Source of the DNA: Prevotellaceae bacterium
Lineage (GTDB): Bacteria; Bacteroidota; Bacteroidia; Bacteroidales; UBA932
DNA length: 33,466 nt
Direction of reading: 5' to 3'
Assembly: GCA_031280885.1 (NCBI GenBank)
Contig: JAITGD010000167.1
Span: forward strand, 1-33,466
Shown: one piece after another, positions 22,332-31,463 of the stretch
How the letters are laid out: every line of letters starts with the position of its first letter
Numbering within the stretch: position 1 is the stretch's first letter
The notes under the pieces: model-generated
The model's input: the letters and a program-made list of their open reading frames with translations, nothing else
Databases searched by the model: none
What the model was told of the DNA's origin: nothing
Translations under genes and position numbers: made by a program

Positions 22332-25300
22332 ATGAATTTTATTAACTCGGTATTGGCAAAGATTTTCGGCACAAAGTCGGAAAAAGATTTAAAGACAATT
22401 ATGCCTCGCGTAGAAAAAATCAAAGAGATCTATGCGAGAATAGACAAACTAAGCAACGACGAATTGCGTGCTGCTTCAACAGAGTTGAAACAGAAAGTAA
22501 AAGACTATATAGCCGAAGACGAAGCCGAAATCGCCGAACTCAAAGCTCGAATGGAAGATCAAAGCATCGAGATCAAAGAAAAAGAAGAAATCTATACCAA
22601 AATAGATGAAATGACGGAGGCGGTTGATCACAAAATCGAAGAAATATTGCAGGAAGTTTTACCCGAAGCTTTTGCCATAGTCAAATCAACTGCGCGTCGA
22701 TTTACCGAAAATCCGGAATTGGAAGTGAAAGCAAACGATTTCGACCGAAACTTAGCTACTCAAAAAGCAAACGTAATTATCAAAGGCGATAAGGCTATAT
22801 GGCTCAATAAATGGACTGCCGGAGGAAATATGATTACCTGGGATATGATTCATTACGACGTCCAGCTGGCCGGAGGAATTGTTCTGCACGGGCCAAAATT
22901 GCAGTACGAAAATATGCCCGACGGCAAAAAGAAACTCATCGGTGCGGTAGCCGAAATGGGTACAGGCGAAGGAAAAACACTGGTGGCTACTCTCCCCGTA
23001 TTTCTGAACGCTTTGCCCGGTAAAGGGGTGCATATTGTAACGGTGAATAATTACCTCTCGCAACGCGACTCGGAATGGATGGGGCCAATTTACGAATTTC
23101 ACGGATTGACGGTGGATTGTATCGATAAACACGAACCAAACTCCGACGCAAGACGAAAAGCATATAATGCCGATATTACTTTCGGAACGAATAACGAATT
23201 TGGCTTCGATTATCTGCGTGATAACATGGTTTTCTCGCCCAGCGAACTTGTCCAAAGAAAACATCATTACGCAATAGTGGACGAAGTCGATTCGGTTTTG
23301 ATTGACGACGCTCGTACTCCTTTAATCATTTCGGGCCCTGTGCCGCGAGGCGACGACCAAATGTTTAACGACTATAAACCATACGTCGATAAACTCTATA
23401 ACGCGCAGCGAAATCTGGTAACGCGCCTGCTGAACGACGCTCGAAAACTTATCGCCGAAAATAAAAACGACGAAGGCGGGCTGCTGCTCTTCCGCGCTCA
23501 CAAAGGGCTGCCTAAATATAAACCACTCATCAAATTCCTTAGCGAACACGGAACAAAAGCTCTCATGCAGAAAACCGAAAATTTCTACATGCAGGACAAC
23601 AGCCGTAATATGTTTAAGGTTACTGATGATTTGTTCTTTGTTATCGACGAAAAACTGAACTCGGTCGAACTGACCGACAAAGGAATCGAACTAATATCGG
23701 GATTAGTAAACGACCAGAAATTCTTCGTCTTGCCGGATGTAGGTAGCGAAATCGCAACGCTCGAAAAAAGCAGCCTGTCGGAAGAGAAAAAAGCCGAACA
23801 AAAAGACCTCCTGCTCAACGATTACTCCATAAAAGCCGAAAGAGTACATACTGTAAATCAGCTCCTCAAAGCATACGCAATGTTCGAAATCGACGTGGAT
23901 TATGTAGTGATGGAAAACAAAGTAAAAATCGTTGATGAACAAACAGGACGTATTCTCGAAGGACGAAGATATTCCGACGGACTTCACCAGGCAATCGAAG
24001 CCAAAGAAAACGTCAAAATCGAAGCCGCAACTCAAACCTTCGCAACGGTTACGCTCCAAAATTACTTCAGAATGTACCACAAACTCGCCGGAATGACTGG
24101 TACTGCCGAAACCGAAGCCGGCGAATTATGGAAAATTTACTATCTCGACGTAATTGTAATCCCAACAAACCGTCCGGTTGTAAGAAAAGACAGCGAAGAC
24201 TTTGTATTCAAAACCAAACGCGAAAAATATACTGCCGTTATCGACGAAATCGTCAAACTAAGTAATCAGGATAAACGTCCGGTACTTGTCGGAACAACTT
24301 CGGTTGAAATCTCCGAACTGCTAAGCCGAATGTTGAAGCTGAGAGGCATCAAACACAATGTGCTGAATGCAAAAAATCATAAACGCGAAGCCGAAATTGT
24401 AGCCGAAGCCGGACACGCTGGCACTGTAACTATTGCCACAAATATGGCCGGACGCGGTACGGATATTAAACTCGGACAAGGAGTAAAAGAAGCCGGAGGA
24501 CTTGCAATCGTCGGTACCGAAAGGCACGAATCAAGACGAGTGGACAGGCAGCTGAGAGGTCGCGCCGGACGACAAGGCGATCCGGGAACTTCCCAATTCT
24601 ACGTCTCGCTCGAAGACAATCTTATGCGTCTCTTCGGATCCGAAAGAATCGCCCGAATGATGGACACGCTCGGCCTCAAAGAAGGCGAAGTTATTCAACA
24701 TTCGATGATCTCGCGTTCAATAGAACGGGCGCAACGAAAAGTAGAAGAAAATAACTTCGGAATCAGAAAAAGACTGCTCGAATACGACGACGTGATGAAC
24801 TCGCAACGAAAAGTGATTTACTCGCGACGTCAGCACGCTCTACACGGCGAAAGAGTTGATGTGGACATTGTAAACATGCTGGCCGACTATTGCGAATCGC
24901 TCTCGGAACAACTCGCCGGAACCGACTACGAATCATTCTACAACGAAATCATACGTAAACTGTTTGTCGCGCCGGCTATCTCGCCCGAAGAATATCCCGA
25001 CCTCCGGCACGAAGCTATCGCCGAAAAACTCGCCTCGCAAGTGCGCGAAGCATACGTCCGTCGAATGGATATGCTCGCAAAACAAGCCTGGCCGGTAATA
25101 AAAGACATCTACGAAACTCAAAAACATCTTTACGATAACATTCTTATCCCCGTTAGCGACGGATATAAAATGTTTAACATCACTATAAACCTCCGCGAAG
25201 CATACGAAAATCAAGCCCAAACGCTCGGAAAAGCATACAGCAAAACTATTATGCTGCTGATGATCGACGAACATTGGAAAGAACATCTCCGCGAAATGGA

Positions 25301-25673
25301 CGACCTCAGACAATCGGTACAAAACGCTTCTTATGAACAAAAAGACCCTCTGTTGATATACAAATTCGAATCGTATCAACTCTTTAAAAACATGCTCGAC
25401 CGCATAACTCACGACCTCACCGGCTCGTTGCTAAAAGCTCAAATCCCAACCTACGACAATCGCCCGATACGACGCAGCGAACCGCCGCGACGTACCGATA
25501 TGAGCCGCATGCAAGCCGGTCGAGAAGACCTCGCCGCTTCCGGCGGAGGCGAAAGCGGAGGACCTCAACAACACGCGCCTGCCAAAGTAGAAAAACGTCC
25601 GGGACGTAACGAACCTTGCCCCTGTGGAAGTGGAAAAAAATACAAAAACTGTCACGGTCGTACCGAAGGATAA
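22332..25673 (+). CDS. secA: Preprotein translocase ATPase SecA
   Basis: 1113 aa, the long form usual in Bacteroidota. SecA drives export of unfolded proteins through SecYEG at the inner membrane. Walker A is [15 protein letters not shown] at about residues 208-222; the DEAD-like motif is [20 protein letters not shown]. Further signatures are [71 protein letters not shown] and [15 protein letters not shown]. The extreme C-terminus is a SEC-C zinc motif ([16 protein letters not shown]). It has its own promoter at 22269-22301. Confidence 0.99.
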   Translation: MNFINSVLAKIFGTKSEKDLKTIMPRVEKIKEIYARIDKLSNDELRAASTELKQKVKDYIAEDEAEIAELKARMEDQSIEIKEKEEIYTKIDEMTEAVDHKIEEILQEVLPEAFAIVKSTARRFTENPELEVKANDFDRNLATQKANVIIKGDKAIWLNKWTAGGNMITWDMIHYDVQLAGGIVLHGPKLQYENMPDGKKKLIGAVAEMGTGEGKTLVATLPVFLNALPGKGVHIVTVNNYLSQRDSEWMGPIYEFHGLTVDCIDKHEPNSDARRKAYNADITFGTNNEFGFDYLRDNMVFSPSELVQRKHHYAIVDEVDSVLIDDARTPLIISGPVPRGDDQMFNDYKPYVDKLYNAQRNLVTRLLNDARKLIAENKNDEGGLLLFRAHKGLPKYKPLIKFLSEHGTKALMQKTENFYMQDNSRNMFKVTDDLFFVIDEKLNSVELTDKGIELISGLVNDQKFFVLPDVGSEIATLEKSSLSEEKKAEQKDLLLNDYSIKAERVHTVNQLLKAYAMFEIDVDYVVMENKVKIVDEQTGRILEGRRYSDGLHQAIEAKENVKIEAATQTFATVTLQNYFRMYHKLAGMTGTAETEAGELWKIYYLDVIVIPTNRPVVRKDSEDFVFKTKREKYTAVIDEIVKLSNQDKRPVLVGTTSVEISELLSRMLKLRGIKHNVLNAKNHKREAEIVAEAGHAGTVTIATNMAGRGTDIKLGQGVKEAGGLAIVGTERHESRRVDRQLRGRAGRQGDPGTSQFYVSLEDNLMRLFGSERIARMMDTLGLKEGEVIQHSMISRSIERAQRKVEENNFGIRKRLLEYDDVMNSQRKVIYSRRQHALHGERVDVDIVNMLADYCESLSEQLAGTDYESFYNEIIRKLFVAPAISPEEYPDLRHEAIAEKLASQVREAYVRRMDMLAKQAWPVIKDIYETQKHLYDNILIPVSDGYKMFNITINLREAYENQAQTLGKAYSKTIMLLMIDEHWKEHLREMDDLRQSVQNASYEQKDPLLIYKFESYQLFKNMLDRITHDLTGSLLKAQIPTYDNRPIRRSEPPRRTDMSRMQAGREDLAASGGGESGGPQQHAPAKVEKRPGRNEPCPCGSGKKYKNCHGRTEG

Positions 25674-25731
25674 AAAATATGATAAATGACGTGAAACAAT
25701 ATCGAAACTCAAGCTGAAACCACCCGAAACC

Positions 25732-26322
25732 ATGAATACTAAAAACTTTATGACCATCGCGCTTACCCTTTGTCTGACGGCGGGAATTGTTTCATGCGGA
25801 CAAGGCGGAGGAGACGAAGATTATCCTTACGACCGTATCGAAGGCGGAGGAAATTTTATGAGAGCAAACACACTCCGACTTTATTATATCGACGCTCAAG
25901 GTCAGGGTTTGATTGACCCCGACCAGCTTGCTTCGCTTCCTGTATCGTATAACAAACTTCCGGACGAAAATCTTCCCGACTCAATCCCCGCTCCCGACGA
26001 TTTCGACGGCGATTCGTACAACGCAAACCACAATCTCATCGCACTCGACCACGACCTGAATATGTATTACATGCAAACAAATACATACGGAGATATGAGC
26101 CGCCCGGATTATACCTTTTATATATGGTTCAACGGCGCTTTCGACGCCATGAACCTCTCTTACCGATATACCGACAAAAACGTCGTCGGAGGAAAATATC
26201 ACGCCAAAATAATCTCCTGGAAATTCAACGGAACTCATATATATTCCGACGACGAGGGAATGGATAAAAAAGTCTTTATCAAAAAATCAGACAATAACAC
26301 AACTATTTCTTTTAATAAATAA
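25732..26322 (+). CDS. Hypothetical lipoprotein
   Basis: 196 aa with a lipoprotein signal: MNTKNFMTIALTLCLTAG then IVSCGQGGGDEDYPYD, lipobox Cys at about residue 22 followed by Gly/Asp/Glu, typical of surface-directed Bacteroidota lipoproteins. The mature protein is rich in Asp, Asn and Tyr, with beta-like strands (LRLYYIDAQGQGL, YTFYIWFNGAFDAMNLSYRY, YHAKIISWKFNGTHIYSDD). No domain recognised. It lies 58 bp after secA and 32 bp before the GH88 lipoprotein, so it may accompany that enzyme in glycan handling, but no SusC/SusD-like genes are present. Confidence 0.78.
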   Translation: MNTKNFMTIALTLCLTAGIVSCGQGGGDEDYPYDRIEGGGNFMRANTLRLYYIDAQGQGLIDPDQLASLPVSYNKLPDENLPDSIPAPDDFDGDSYNANHNLIALDHDLNMYYMQTNTYGDMSRPDYTFYIWFNGAFDAMNLSYRYTDKNVVGGKYHAKIISWKFNGTHIYSDDEGMDKKVFIKKSDNNTTISFNK

Positions 26323-26354
26323 CAACAACACTTTACACTTTAATTATTCAAAAA

Positions 26355-27590
26355 ATGACGTTACAAATATTTAGAATTAAACTTTTGATCCTTGTCTGCT
26401 TCTGTGCCGCAACAGCCTGCGTAAGCAAAAAAGACAAATTTGTGAGCGAAAATATTCGCTTTGCAGCATCACAAACCGACTCCTTGCTGGCCAAAATCGG
26501 AGATCCCCACAGAAAAGAACCGAGAACAATCAACGCCGACGGCAAGGTCGCAATGGTCGGAATCTACGACTGGACAAGCGGATTCTTCCCAGGAAATCTC
26601 TGGTATATTTACGAATTGACCGGCGATTCTATCTGGCGTAAACGAGCCGAAGAATGGACTGCTATCCTCGAACCTTTGAAGACCTTCACCGGTCATCACG
26701 ACCTCGGATTTATGATGTTCTGCAGCTACGGAAACGGATTCCGACTTACAGGTAATGAGCAATACAAAGAAATCCTGCTCGAAACAGCTAACTCACTCGC
26801 ATCGCGATTCAGCCCTGCAACAAGCTGCATCAAATCGTGGAACGGATTCAAACCATGGACCGACACAATCAAATGTCCATTTCCCGTTATCATCGACAAT
26901 ATGATGAACCTCGAACTACTCCTTTGGGCTGCAAAAACCTCCGGAAATAACGAACTCCGAGACATTGCGCTCACTCACGCCAAAACAACAATGGCTAATC
27001 ATCTGCGTCCCGACTTCAGCACATACCACGTGGTGTGCTACGACACAATTACCGGTGAAGTTACAAACCGAAACACTCACCAGGGATTTGCCGATAACTC
27101 GACCTGGGCGCGAGGACAGGCCTGGGGAACATACGGATTCACTATGATGTTCCGCGAAACCGGCGATTCTGCTTATCTGCAAACAGCAAAAAACCTGGCC
27201 GACTTCTTTATCAACCATCCGAACTTGCCCGCCGACAAAGTGCCGTACTGGGACTTCGACGCCGGACGCGATGGCTTCGTTTCGGCTTCGCAATACAAGC
27301 CCGAAACATATCCCGAACAGCCCCGCGACGCTTCGGCTGCTGCTGTGGCCGCATCTGCTCTCTTTGATCTCTCGATTTTCTTGAAAGATCGCAAATATTT
27401 CGACGCCGCCGAAACCATACTGCACTCTTTGGCCTCGCCTGCCTACCGCGCACAGCTCGGCGCTAACGGAGGATTCCTGCTTGAACATTGCGTAGGAAGC
27501 ATCCCGCACAATTCCGAAATCAACGTCCCCTTAGTTTATGCCGATTACTATTTCCTCGAAGCTCTTGGAAAATATAAGAAAAGTAAATAA
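26355..27590 (+). CDS. Glycoside hydrolase family 88-type unsaturated glucuronyl hydrolase (lipoprotein)
   Basis: 411 aa. The signal ends in ATAC (Cys22), followed by VSKKDKF, so this is probably a lipoprotein. The catalytic region follows the (alpha/alpha)6 GH88 pattern: YDWTSGFFPGNLWYIYELTG, GHHDLGFMMFCSYGNGFRLT (Asp116) and FPVIIDNMMNLELLLWAA (Asp181), the pair of Asp residues expected for hydration-type cleavage of unsaturated uronyl disaccharides. DNSTWARGQAWGTYGFTMMF and PYWDFDAG...QPRDASAAAVAASAL are further family blocks. Likely substrates are lyase products from chondroitin, hyaluronan, heparin-like or other uronate polysaccharides; specificity cannot be read from sequence alone. No lyase or sulfatase gene is nearby. 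Confidence 0.93.
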   Translation: MTLQIFRIKLLILVCFCAATACVSKKDKFVSENIRFAASQTDSLLAKIGDPHRKEPRTINADGKVAMVGIYDWTSGFFPGNLWYIYELTGDSIWRKRAEEWTAILEPLKTFTGHHDLGFMMFCSYGNGFRLTGNEQYKEILLETANSLASRFSPATSCIKSWNGFKPWTDTIKCPFPVIIDNMMNLELLLWAAKTSGNNELRDIALTHAKTTMANHLRPDFSTYHVVCYDTITGEVTNRNTHQGFADNSTWARGQAWGTYGFTMMFRETGDSAYLQTAKNLADFFINHPNLPADKVPYWDFDAGRDGFVSASQYKPETYPEQPRDASAAAVAASALFDLSIFLKDRKYFDAAETILHSLASPAYRAQLGANGGFLLEHCVGSIPHNSEINVPLVYADYYFLEALGKYKKSK

Positions 27591-27608
27591 ACTCAAACCA
27601 TCGGGCGA

Positions 27609-27636
27609 TGCGCCGCATCAATCAAGATGCGGCGCA
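27609..27636 (+). promoter_or_regulatory. Perfect hairpin covering the NuoH/HyfC-like start codon
   Basis: TGCGCCGCATC (27609-27619) and GATGCGGCGCA (27626-27636) are exact reverse complements with a 6-nt AATCAA loop. The ATG at 27627 lies in the right arm. There is no T-tract, so it is not a standard terminator; in mRNA it would hide the start codon. Confidence 0.7.
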
Positions 27637-28565
27637 AAACCCCGATAAAATCTCCCTCTGTGCTTTCATTAATATTTATAGTGATTTGCGCCGCCATCTC
27701 GCCCGGCCTCCTCAATCGCACTCGCAGCATACTTAGCGGACGAAAAGGCCCGAAATTACTGCAAGCAATCTACAACCTCGCCCTACTCTCGCGCAAAGGC
27801 GCCGTTTACAGCTCCGCTTCGGGATTTGTCTTCCGAGCCGCACCAACAGTAAGCCTTGCAGCGATTATAGTAGCAATGCTCATGGTTCCATTCGGCAAAT
27901 TCAACTCCTTAATATCCTTCCCCTGCGATTTTGTACTCTTCGCATATCTCTTTGCCGTCAGCCGTTTTGCAATGATACTCGGCGCACTCGACACCGCAAG
28001 CAGCTTCGAAGGCATGGGAGCCTCCCGCGAAGCATTGTACGGAATGTTGGTCGAACCGGCATTCTTTATCCTGGCAGGAACCTTTGCAATGATCTCGGGA
28101 TACAACTCATTTGAACAAATATTCGGCTTCTTCGACCCGCAAAATCTCGCCTCGATGATTCCGGGAACCTTAGCCGCTTTTACTTTCTTCTGCATGATGC
28201 TCGTGGAAACAAGCCGGCTTCCGGTGGACGACCCGCGAACTCATCTTGAATTAACAATGATTCACGAAGTAATGATTCTTGATTACTGCGGATTCGACCT
28301 CGCTGCTATACAAACTGCAAACTATCTGAAAGCGGCAATTTATGCAGTCCTCGCTTCGTTGTGCCTGCTGCCTTACAGCATGAATTTTGCCTTCTACAGC
28401 CCGCTTTTCATCTTTGTAGTCTTACTTTCGCCTGTAATTACAGGAATTTTTGAAAGTTTCCGCGCACGAAATCGCCTGCAAAGAAACCCTTCGTATATTT
28501 TGACCATCACAGCAATGGCTTTCGTAGCTTTCCTGACCGCCGCAATCCAAAATATGGAACATTGA
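27627..28565 (+). CDS. NuoH/HyfC-like membrane subunit of an energy-converting hydrogenase-related complex
   Basis: 312 aa with about eight hydrophobic segments. NuoH-family signatures are visible: GRKGPKLLQAIYNLALLSRK, YSSASGFVFRAAPTVSLAAI, DTASSFEGMGASREALYG, the polar loop MMLVETSRLPVDDPRTHLEL with TMIHEVMILDY. In group 4 hydrogenases and complex I this subunit links the hydrophilic arm to the ion-pumping membrane arm. It is 36 bp after the GH88 gene, with no other complex subunit adjacent; a degenerate small subunit lies at 8685. The ATG at 27627 is the only reasonable start before the first membrane segment, and it is sequestered in a perfect hairpin. HycD/HyfC is more likely than a true complex I NuoH. 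Confidence 0.85.
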   Translation: MRRKTPIKSPSVLSLIFIVICAAISPGLLNRTRSILSGRKGPKLLQAIYNLALLSRKGAVYSSASGFVFRAAPTVSLAAIIVAMLMVPFGKFNSLISFPCDFVLFAYLFAVSRFAMILGALDTASSFEGMGASREALYGMLVEPAFFILAGTFAMISGYNSFEQIFGFFDPQNLASMIPGTLAAFTFFCMMLVETSRLPVDDPRTHLELTMIHEVMILDYCGFDLAAIQTANYLKAAIYAVLASLCLLPYSMNFAFYSPLFIFVVLLSPVITGIFESFRARNRLQRNPSYILTITAMAFVAFLTAAIQNMEH

Positions 28566-28609
28566 ACGAAACACATCGAAATGAAACGCATCAAAATAGA
28601 AATAATACT

Positions 28610-28617
28610 TAATTTTG
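28610..28617 (+). promoter_or_regulatory. -7 promoter element (TAATTTTG)
   Basis: A TAnnTTTG match 27 bp upstream of the ATG at 28645, at the head of the HD/HAD gene trio. No -33 TTG is seen. Confidence 0.5.
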
Positions 28618-28644
28618 TGAGACAATTAAATAAAATTTACAAAA

Positions 28645-28962
28645 ATGCACACTAAAGTAGAACTCGTGGACATTATCGCTGCCGCCCTGCAAAATGGACA
28701 TAGCGATAATTTGGAAATCTCAATCAGAGAATTGAAAAACATAAGGTCGAAGATAGAAAACAAAAACAAATCTATCTATGTCGATATTACTTTTCCGTCT
28801 ATCGATGATATTATGGACAGATTTTACGACAAAATCCGCCTGTCGGAAAACAAAGTCGTAGTCGATGCTCTTACCGAACCAATGAGAAAGGCCATCGAAA
28901 GCCATTTTGACTCCCTGCCTGACGACTGTTCACAGACTGTTTTGGAAGTAGTCAAAATATGA
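28645..28962 (+). CDS. Unknown 105-aa protein, first gene of HD/HAD trio
   Basis: 105 aa, not recognised. It is soluble and largely helical, with charged segments (ISIRELKNIRSKIENKNKSI, TEPMRKAIESHFDSLPDD) and a short beta-like stretch (IYVDITFPSIDD). There is no signal peptide. A -7 element (TAATTTTG) precedes it, and its TGA overlaps the ATG of the HD phosphohydrolase gene (ATGA), so the two are translationally coupled and probably work together. It could be a regulatory or scaffold partner of the HD enzyme, or an antitoxin-like protein; neither is shown by sequence. Confidence 0.75.
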   Translation: MHTKVELVDIIAAALQNGHSDNLEISIRELKNIRSKIENKNKSIYVDITFPSIDDIMDRFYDKIRLSENKVVVDALTEPMRKAIESHFDSLPDDCSQTVLEVVKI

Positions 28963-30410
28963 AAAGTAAAAGTTTTCTCGACCCCGTACACGGATATATA
29001 AATATCCCGGAAGACATTTGCGATAAGATAATAGACACCGCAAATTTTCAACGCCTGCGGCGTGTAGAGCAAACTTCGGCTCGAACACTCTTTCCGGGCG
29101 CAAGGCACGACAGATTCATCCATTCGCTTGGCGTTTATCATATAGGATGCAAAATCAGCCGGCATATAGTACAAAACTCGGAAAATCTGCAATCAGTACA
29201 AAACCTTGAGACTATTGTCAAATCATACGAATTAGCATGTTTGCTGCATGATTGTGGACACGCCCCGTTTTCCCATACCTTCGAATCGTATTACGATTCA
29301 AACAGTATTCTAAGTACAGTTCTAAAAGAATGTTACGATGATGAATATTTTACCCAAGACCTTGAAGGCCCTCTTATGCCGGCAGCCCCACACGAAATTC
29401 TTAGTGCAATAATCGTACTGAAAGTTTACAGCAAAACTATTTGTGAATTAGGAGGCGATCCTCAATTAGTAGCAAGAATGATTACAGGTTATCGATATAT
29501 GGCGGAAGATGACAAAGGAATAGAAAATTGTTTCATCTCTCTGCTGAATGGTCAAGTTATCGATGCGGATAGAATAGACTACGTCTGTCGCGATAGATGG
29601 GCTTCGGGATATAAAGCAAATACCTTGGATATTGAACGCTTGGTCGGAGCAATGTCGATTTGCAAACACGACAACAAAGACATCGTCTGTTTTAACAAAG
29701 GTGCGATGTATGAAATCCAAAGTGTAATCGACATGAAGGACTTTCAACAAATGTACGTCTTTACACATCACAAAATCGTGTACGACCAATTTATTTTGAA
29801 GAAAGCAATAGAAGAAGTCGCTATGTTTTTGTCGCCAAACGAAGACTCGATAACAGCACTCAACATGCTTTTTAACTACAATACAATGCTCGAAACAGTA
29901 AACCTTGCTACATGCAAAATTTACTTGCCAGCAGACGACGATCTCGTCTTCCTGATGAAGCAATGCCTGATTACAAAAAACAATTCCGAAGAACATTCTT
30001 ACGCAAAAGAATGGCTAAATAGAGAACATGTGCTGATTCCGCTCTGGAAATCGCAAGCAGAATTTCTATCCTTCTTTGATGGTATATTACCCGACCATCT
30101 AACCGAAGCAGGATGGCTGTTTAAAAGATCCGGAGACGTCATTCAGAAATTTATAAAAGATGAATTCCCCAACAGAAAGCTCCCAAACTGCATATTTAGC
30201 AAAGCTACACCCAAAATCAAAATCATAAAACCAAACCAGATACACGTCAAAATAGGAAACAAACTCGTTTGCTACTCGAAATTGATTACAATGACAAAAA
30301 AACAAGTCATCGACTTTTTCTTCTACATATTTGTCCCTGCGGAAATCAAACCAAGAAAGCTGGAACTGATAGAACACCTCGTCTCGCACATGAAACGCAT
30401 CAATCAATAA
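28959..30410 (+). CDS. HD-domain phosphohydrolase
   Basis: 483 aa. The N-terminal part is a classical HD domain of the COG1078/dNTPase-like type: DPVHGYINIPEDICDKIIDT, QRLRRVEQTSARTLFPGARH, then the metal ligands in RFIHSLGVYH (His55), LLHDCGHAPFSHTFE (His97-Asp98), and IDADRIDYVCRD (Asp202/Asp204). Relatives include SAMHD1-like dNTP triphosphohydrolases and the uncharacterised YdhJ-type proteins; the substrate here is not settled. The C-terminal about 200 residues are not recognised. It is coupled by ATGA to the unknown upstream gene and is 5 bp from the HAD gene. Confidence 0.92.
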   Translation: MKSKSFLDPVHGYINIPEDICDKIIDTANFQRLRRVEQTSARTLFPGARHDRFIHSLGVYHIGCKISRHIVQNSENLQSVQNLETIVKSYELACLLHDCGHAPFSHTFESYYDSNSILSTVLKECYDDEYFTQDLEGPLMPAAPHEILSAIIVLKVYSKTICELGGDPQLVARMITGYRYMAEDDKGIENCFISLLNGQVIDADRIDYVCRDRWASGYKANTLDIERLVGAMSICKHDNKDIVCFNKGAMYEIQSVIDMKDFQQMYVFTHHKIVYDQFILKKAIEEVAMFLSPNEDSITALNMLFNYNTMLETVNLATCKIYLPADDDLVFLMKQCLITKNNSEEHSYAKEWLNREHVLIPLWKSQAEFLSFFDGILPDHLTEAGWLFKRSGDVIQKFIKDEFPNRKLPNCIFSKATPKIKIIKPNQIHVKIGNKLVCYSKLITMTKKQVIDFFFYIFVPAEIKPRKLELIEHLVSHMKRINQ

Positions 30411-30415
30411 CACCC

Positions 30416-31138
30416 ATGATTCATAAAAATGCAATCAAAACTCTTCTGATAGATTACGGAGGTACTATCGATTCCGACGGAGTGCATTGGTGCGCTGTCT
30501 TGAAAAATATGTACGACGAATTACTAATCGAAATAAACAACGAAGACTTTAAACTGGCTTACATACACGCCGAGAGAACTCTCGCAACAAATCCAACTGT
30601 CAAACCCGAACATAATTTCTACGACTTACTGAGGATGAAAGTAAACTTGCAAATGGAATATCTCAACAAAACAAATCGGTACGAAAAATATACACAAAAT
30701 AAAGACCTCGCAGAACAAATCGCTCAAGGATGCTACGACTTCGCACGTCGAACAACAAAACAAGCAAAATACACGCTCGACAAACTGTATGGAAAATTCC
30801 CAATGATTCTCGTCTCGAACTTCTACGGAAATATCAAAACAGTGTTGCACGATTTCGGACTGACAAAATACTTCGCAAACATCGTCGAATCGGCCACTGT
30901 GGGTGTGCGTAAACCCGATCCGAAAATTTGGATGCTCGGAGCAAAAGCCGCCGACGTCGATCCGAAAAATTGTCTGGTCGTCGGCGATTCGTACGACAAA
31001 GATATTGCCCCAGGTAAACTCGCCGGATGCCAAACCCTGTGGCTCGAAAACAAAGGCTGGAACAATGTAACAAACCGCGAAATGGCCGACCAAATTATTA
31101 AATCATTCCAAGACGTATGTGTCCTTTTAGACTTTTAG
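30416..31138 (+). CDS. HAD-superfamily hydrolase-like protein with variant motif I
   Basis: 240 aa from the ATG at 30416, 5 bp after the HD gene's stop; a longer upstream frame would overlap that gene. HAD motifs: motif I IDYGGTID (Asp13), where the second Asp of DxDxT is Gly15; motif II ILVSNFYG; motif III GVRKPDPKIW (Lys); motif IV VVGDSYDKDI. A long helical cap (about residues 24-110) is consistent with a C1-type HAD. Lack of the second Asp, normally the general acid in phosphatases, suggests altered chemistry or weak phosphatase activity. The last residues (CVLLDF) and the stop TAG are encoded by the start of an octamer tract. Confidence 0.88.
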   Translation: MIHKNAIKTLLIDYGGTIDSDGVHWCAVLKNMYDELLIEINNEDFKLAYIHAERTLATNPTVKPEHNFYDLLRMKVNLQMEYLNKTNRYEKYTQNKDLAEQIAQGCYDFARRTTKQAKYTLDKLYGKFPMILVSNFYGNIKTVLHDFGLTKYFANIVESATVGVRKPDPKIWMLGAKAADVDPKNCLVVGDSYDKDIAPGKLAGCQTLWLENKGWNNVTNREMADQIIKSFQDVCVLLDF

Positions 31139-31214
31139 ACTTTTGGACTTTTAGACAGGACTGTTGGACTGTTGGACTTTTAGACAGGACTTTTGGACTT
31201 TTGGACTTTTGGAC
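31126..31214 (+). repeat. Octamer tract after the HAD gene
   Basis: About eleven units of TTAGACTT/TTGGACTT/TTGGACTG type with two CAGGA interruptions. The tract supplies the stop of the HAD gene and its last TTTTG may be a -33 element for the next promoter. Confidence 0.85.
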
Positions 31215-31237
31215 GGCCTTTTTGTACCGTACTTTTG
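31209..31237 (+). promoter_or_regulatory. Candidate promoter of inositol-phosphate synthase gene
   Basis: TTG (31209-31211), the end of an octamer unit, and TACTTTTG (31230-31237) are 18 bp apart. The predicted leader to the ATG at 31464 is about 220 nt and contains the CTTTCTG heptamer array. Confidence 0.55.
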
Positions 31238-31266
31238 AGCTGCGCAAGCACACTCAATCCAAAAAC

Positions 31267-31376
31267 CTGCTTTCTGCGTTTTGCCTTCTGCTTTCTGCTT
31301 TCTGCTTTCTGCCTGCCGCTTTCTGCTTTCTGCTTTCTGCTTTCTGCTTTCTGCCTGCTGCACGCTGCTTTCTGCA
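31267..31376 (+). repeat. Heptamer array (CTTTCTG) in the ino1 leader
   Basis: About 13-15 head-to-tail copies of TTTCTGC with a few variant units (CCTGCCG, GCACGC). This simple repeat accounts for much of the 325-bp gap from 31139 to 31463; the last 80 bp before the ATG are AT-rich with no clear motif. Confidence 0.85.
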
Positions 31377-31463
31377 TACAATAAAAAAATATAATCTAAC
31401 ACAAATCGAAAACAAGCTTACGGAAAATATAAATCGTATTACAAATCATTAAAATTACATTTT

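Noticed and set aside
27591-27636. Intrinsic terminator for the GH88 gene
   Set aside because: The hairpin is strong but has no T-tract and overlaps the next start codon.
30269-30415. N-terminal extension of the HAD protein
   Set aside because: It lies within the HD gene in another frame, and the HAD fold starts right after the ATG at 30416.
31151-31402. Charged Lys/Glu/Ser repeat protein on the minus strand over the CTTTCTG array
   Set aside because: A reading of the heptamer microsatellite, antisense to the ino1 leader; no supporting signals.
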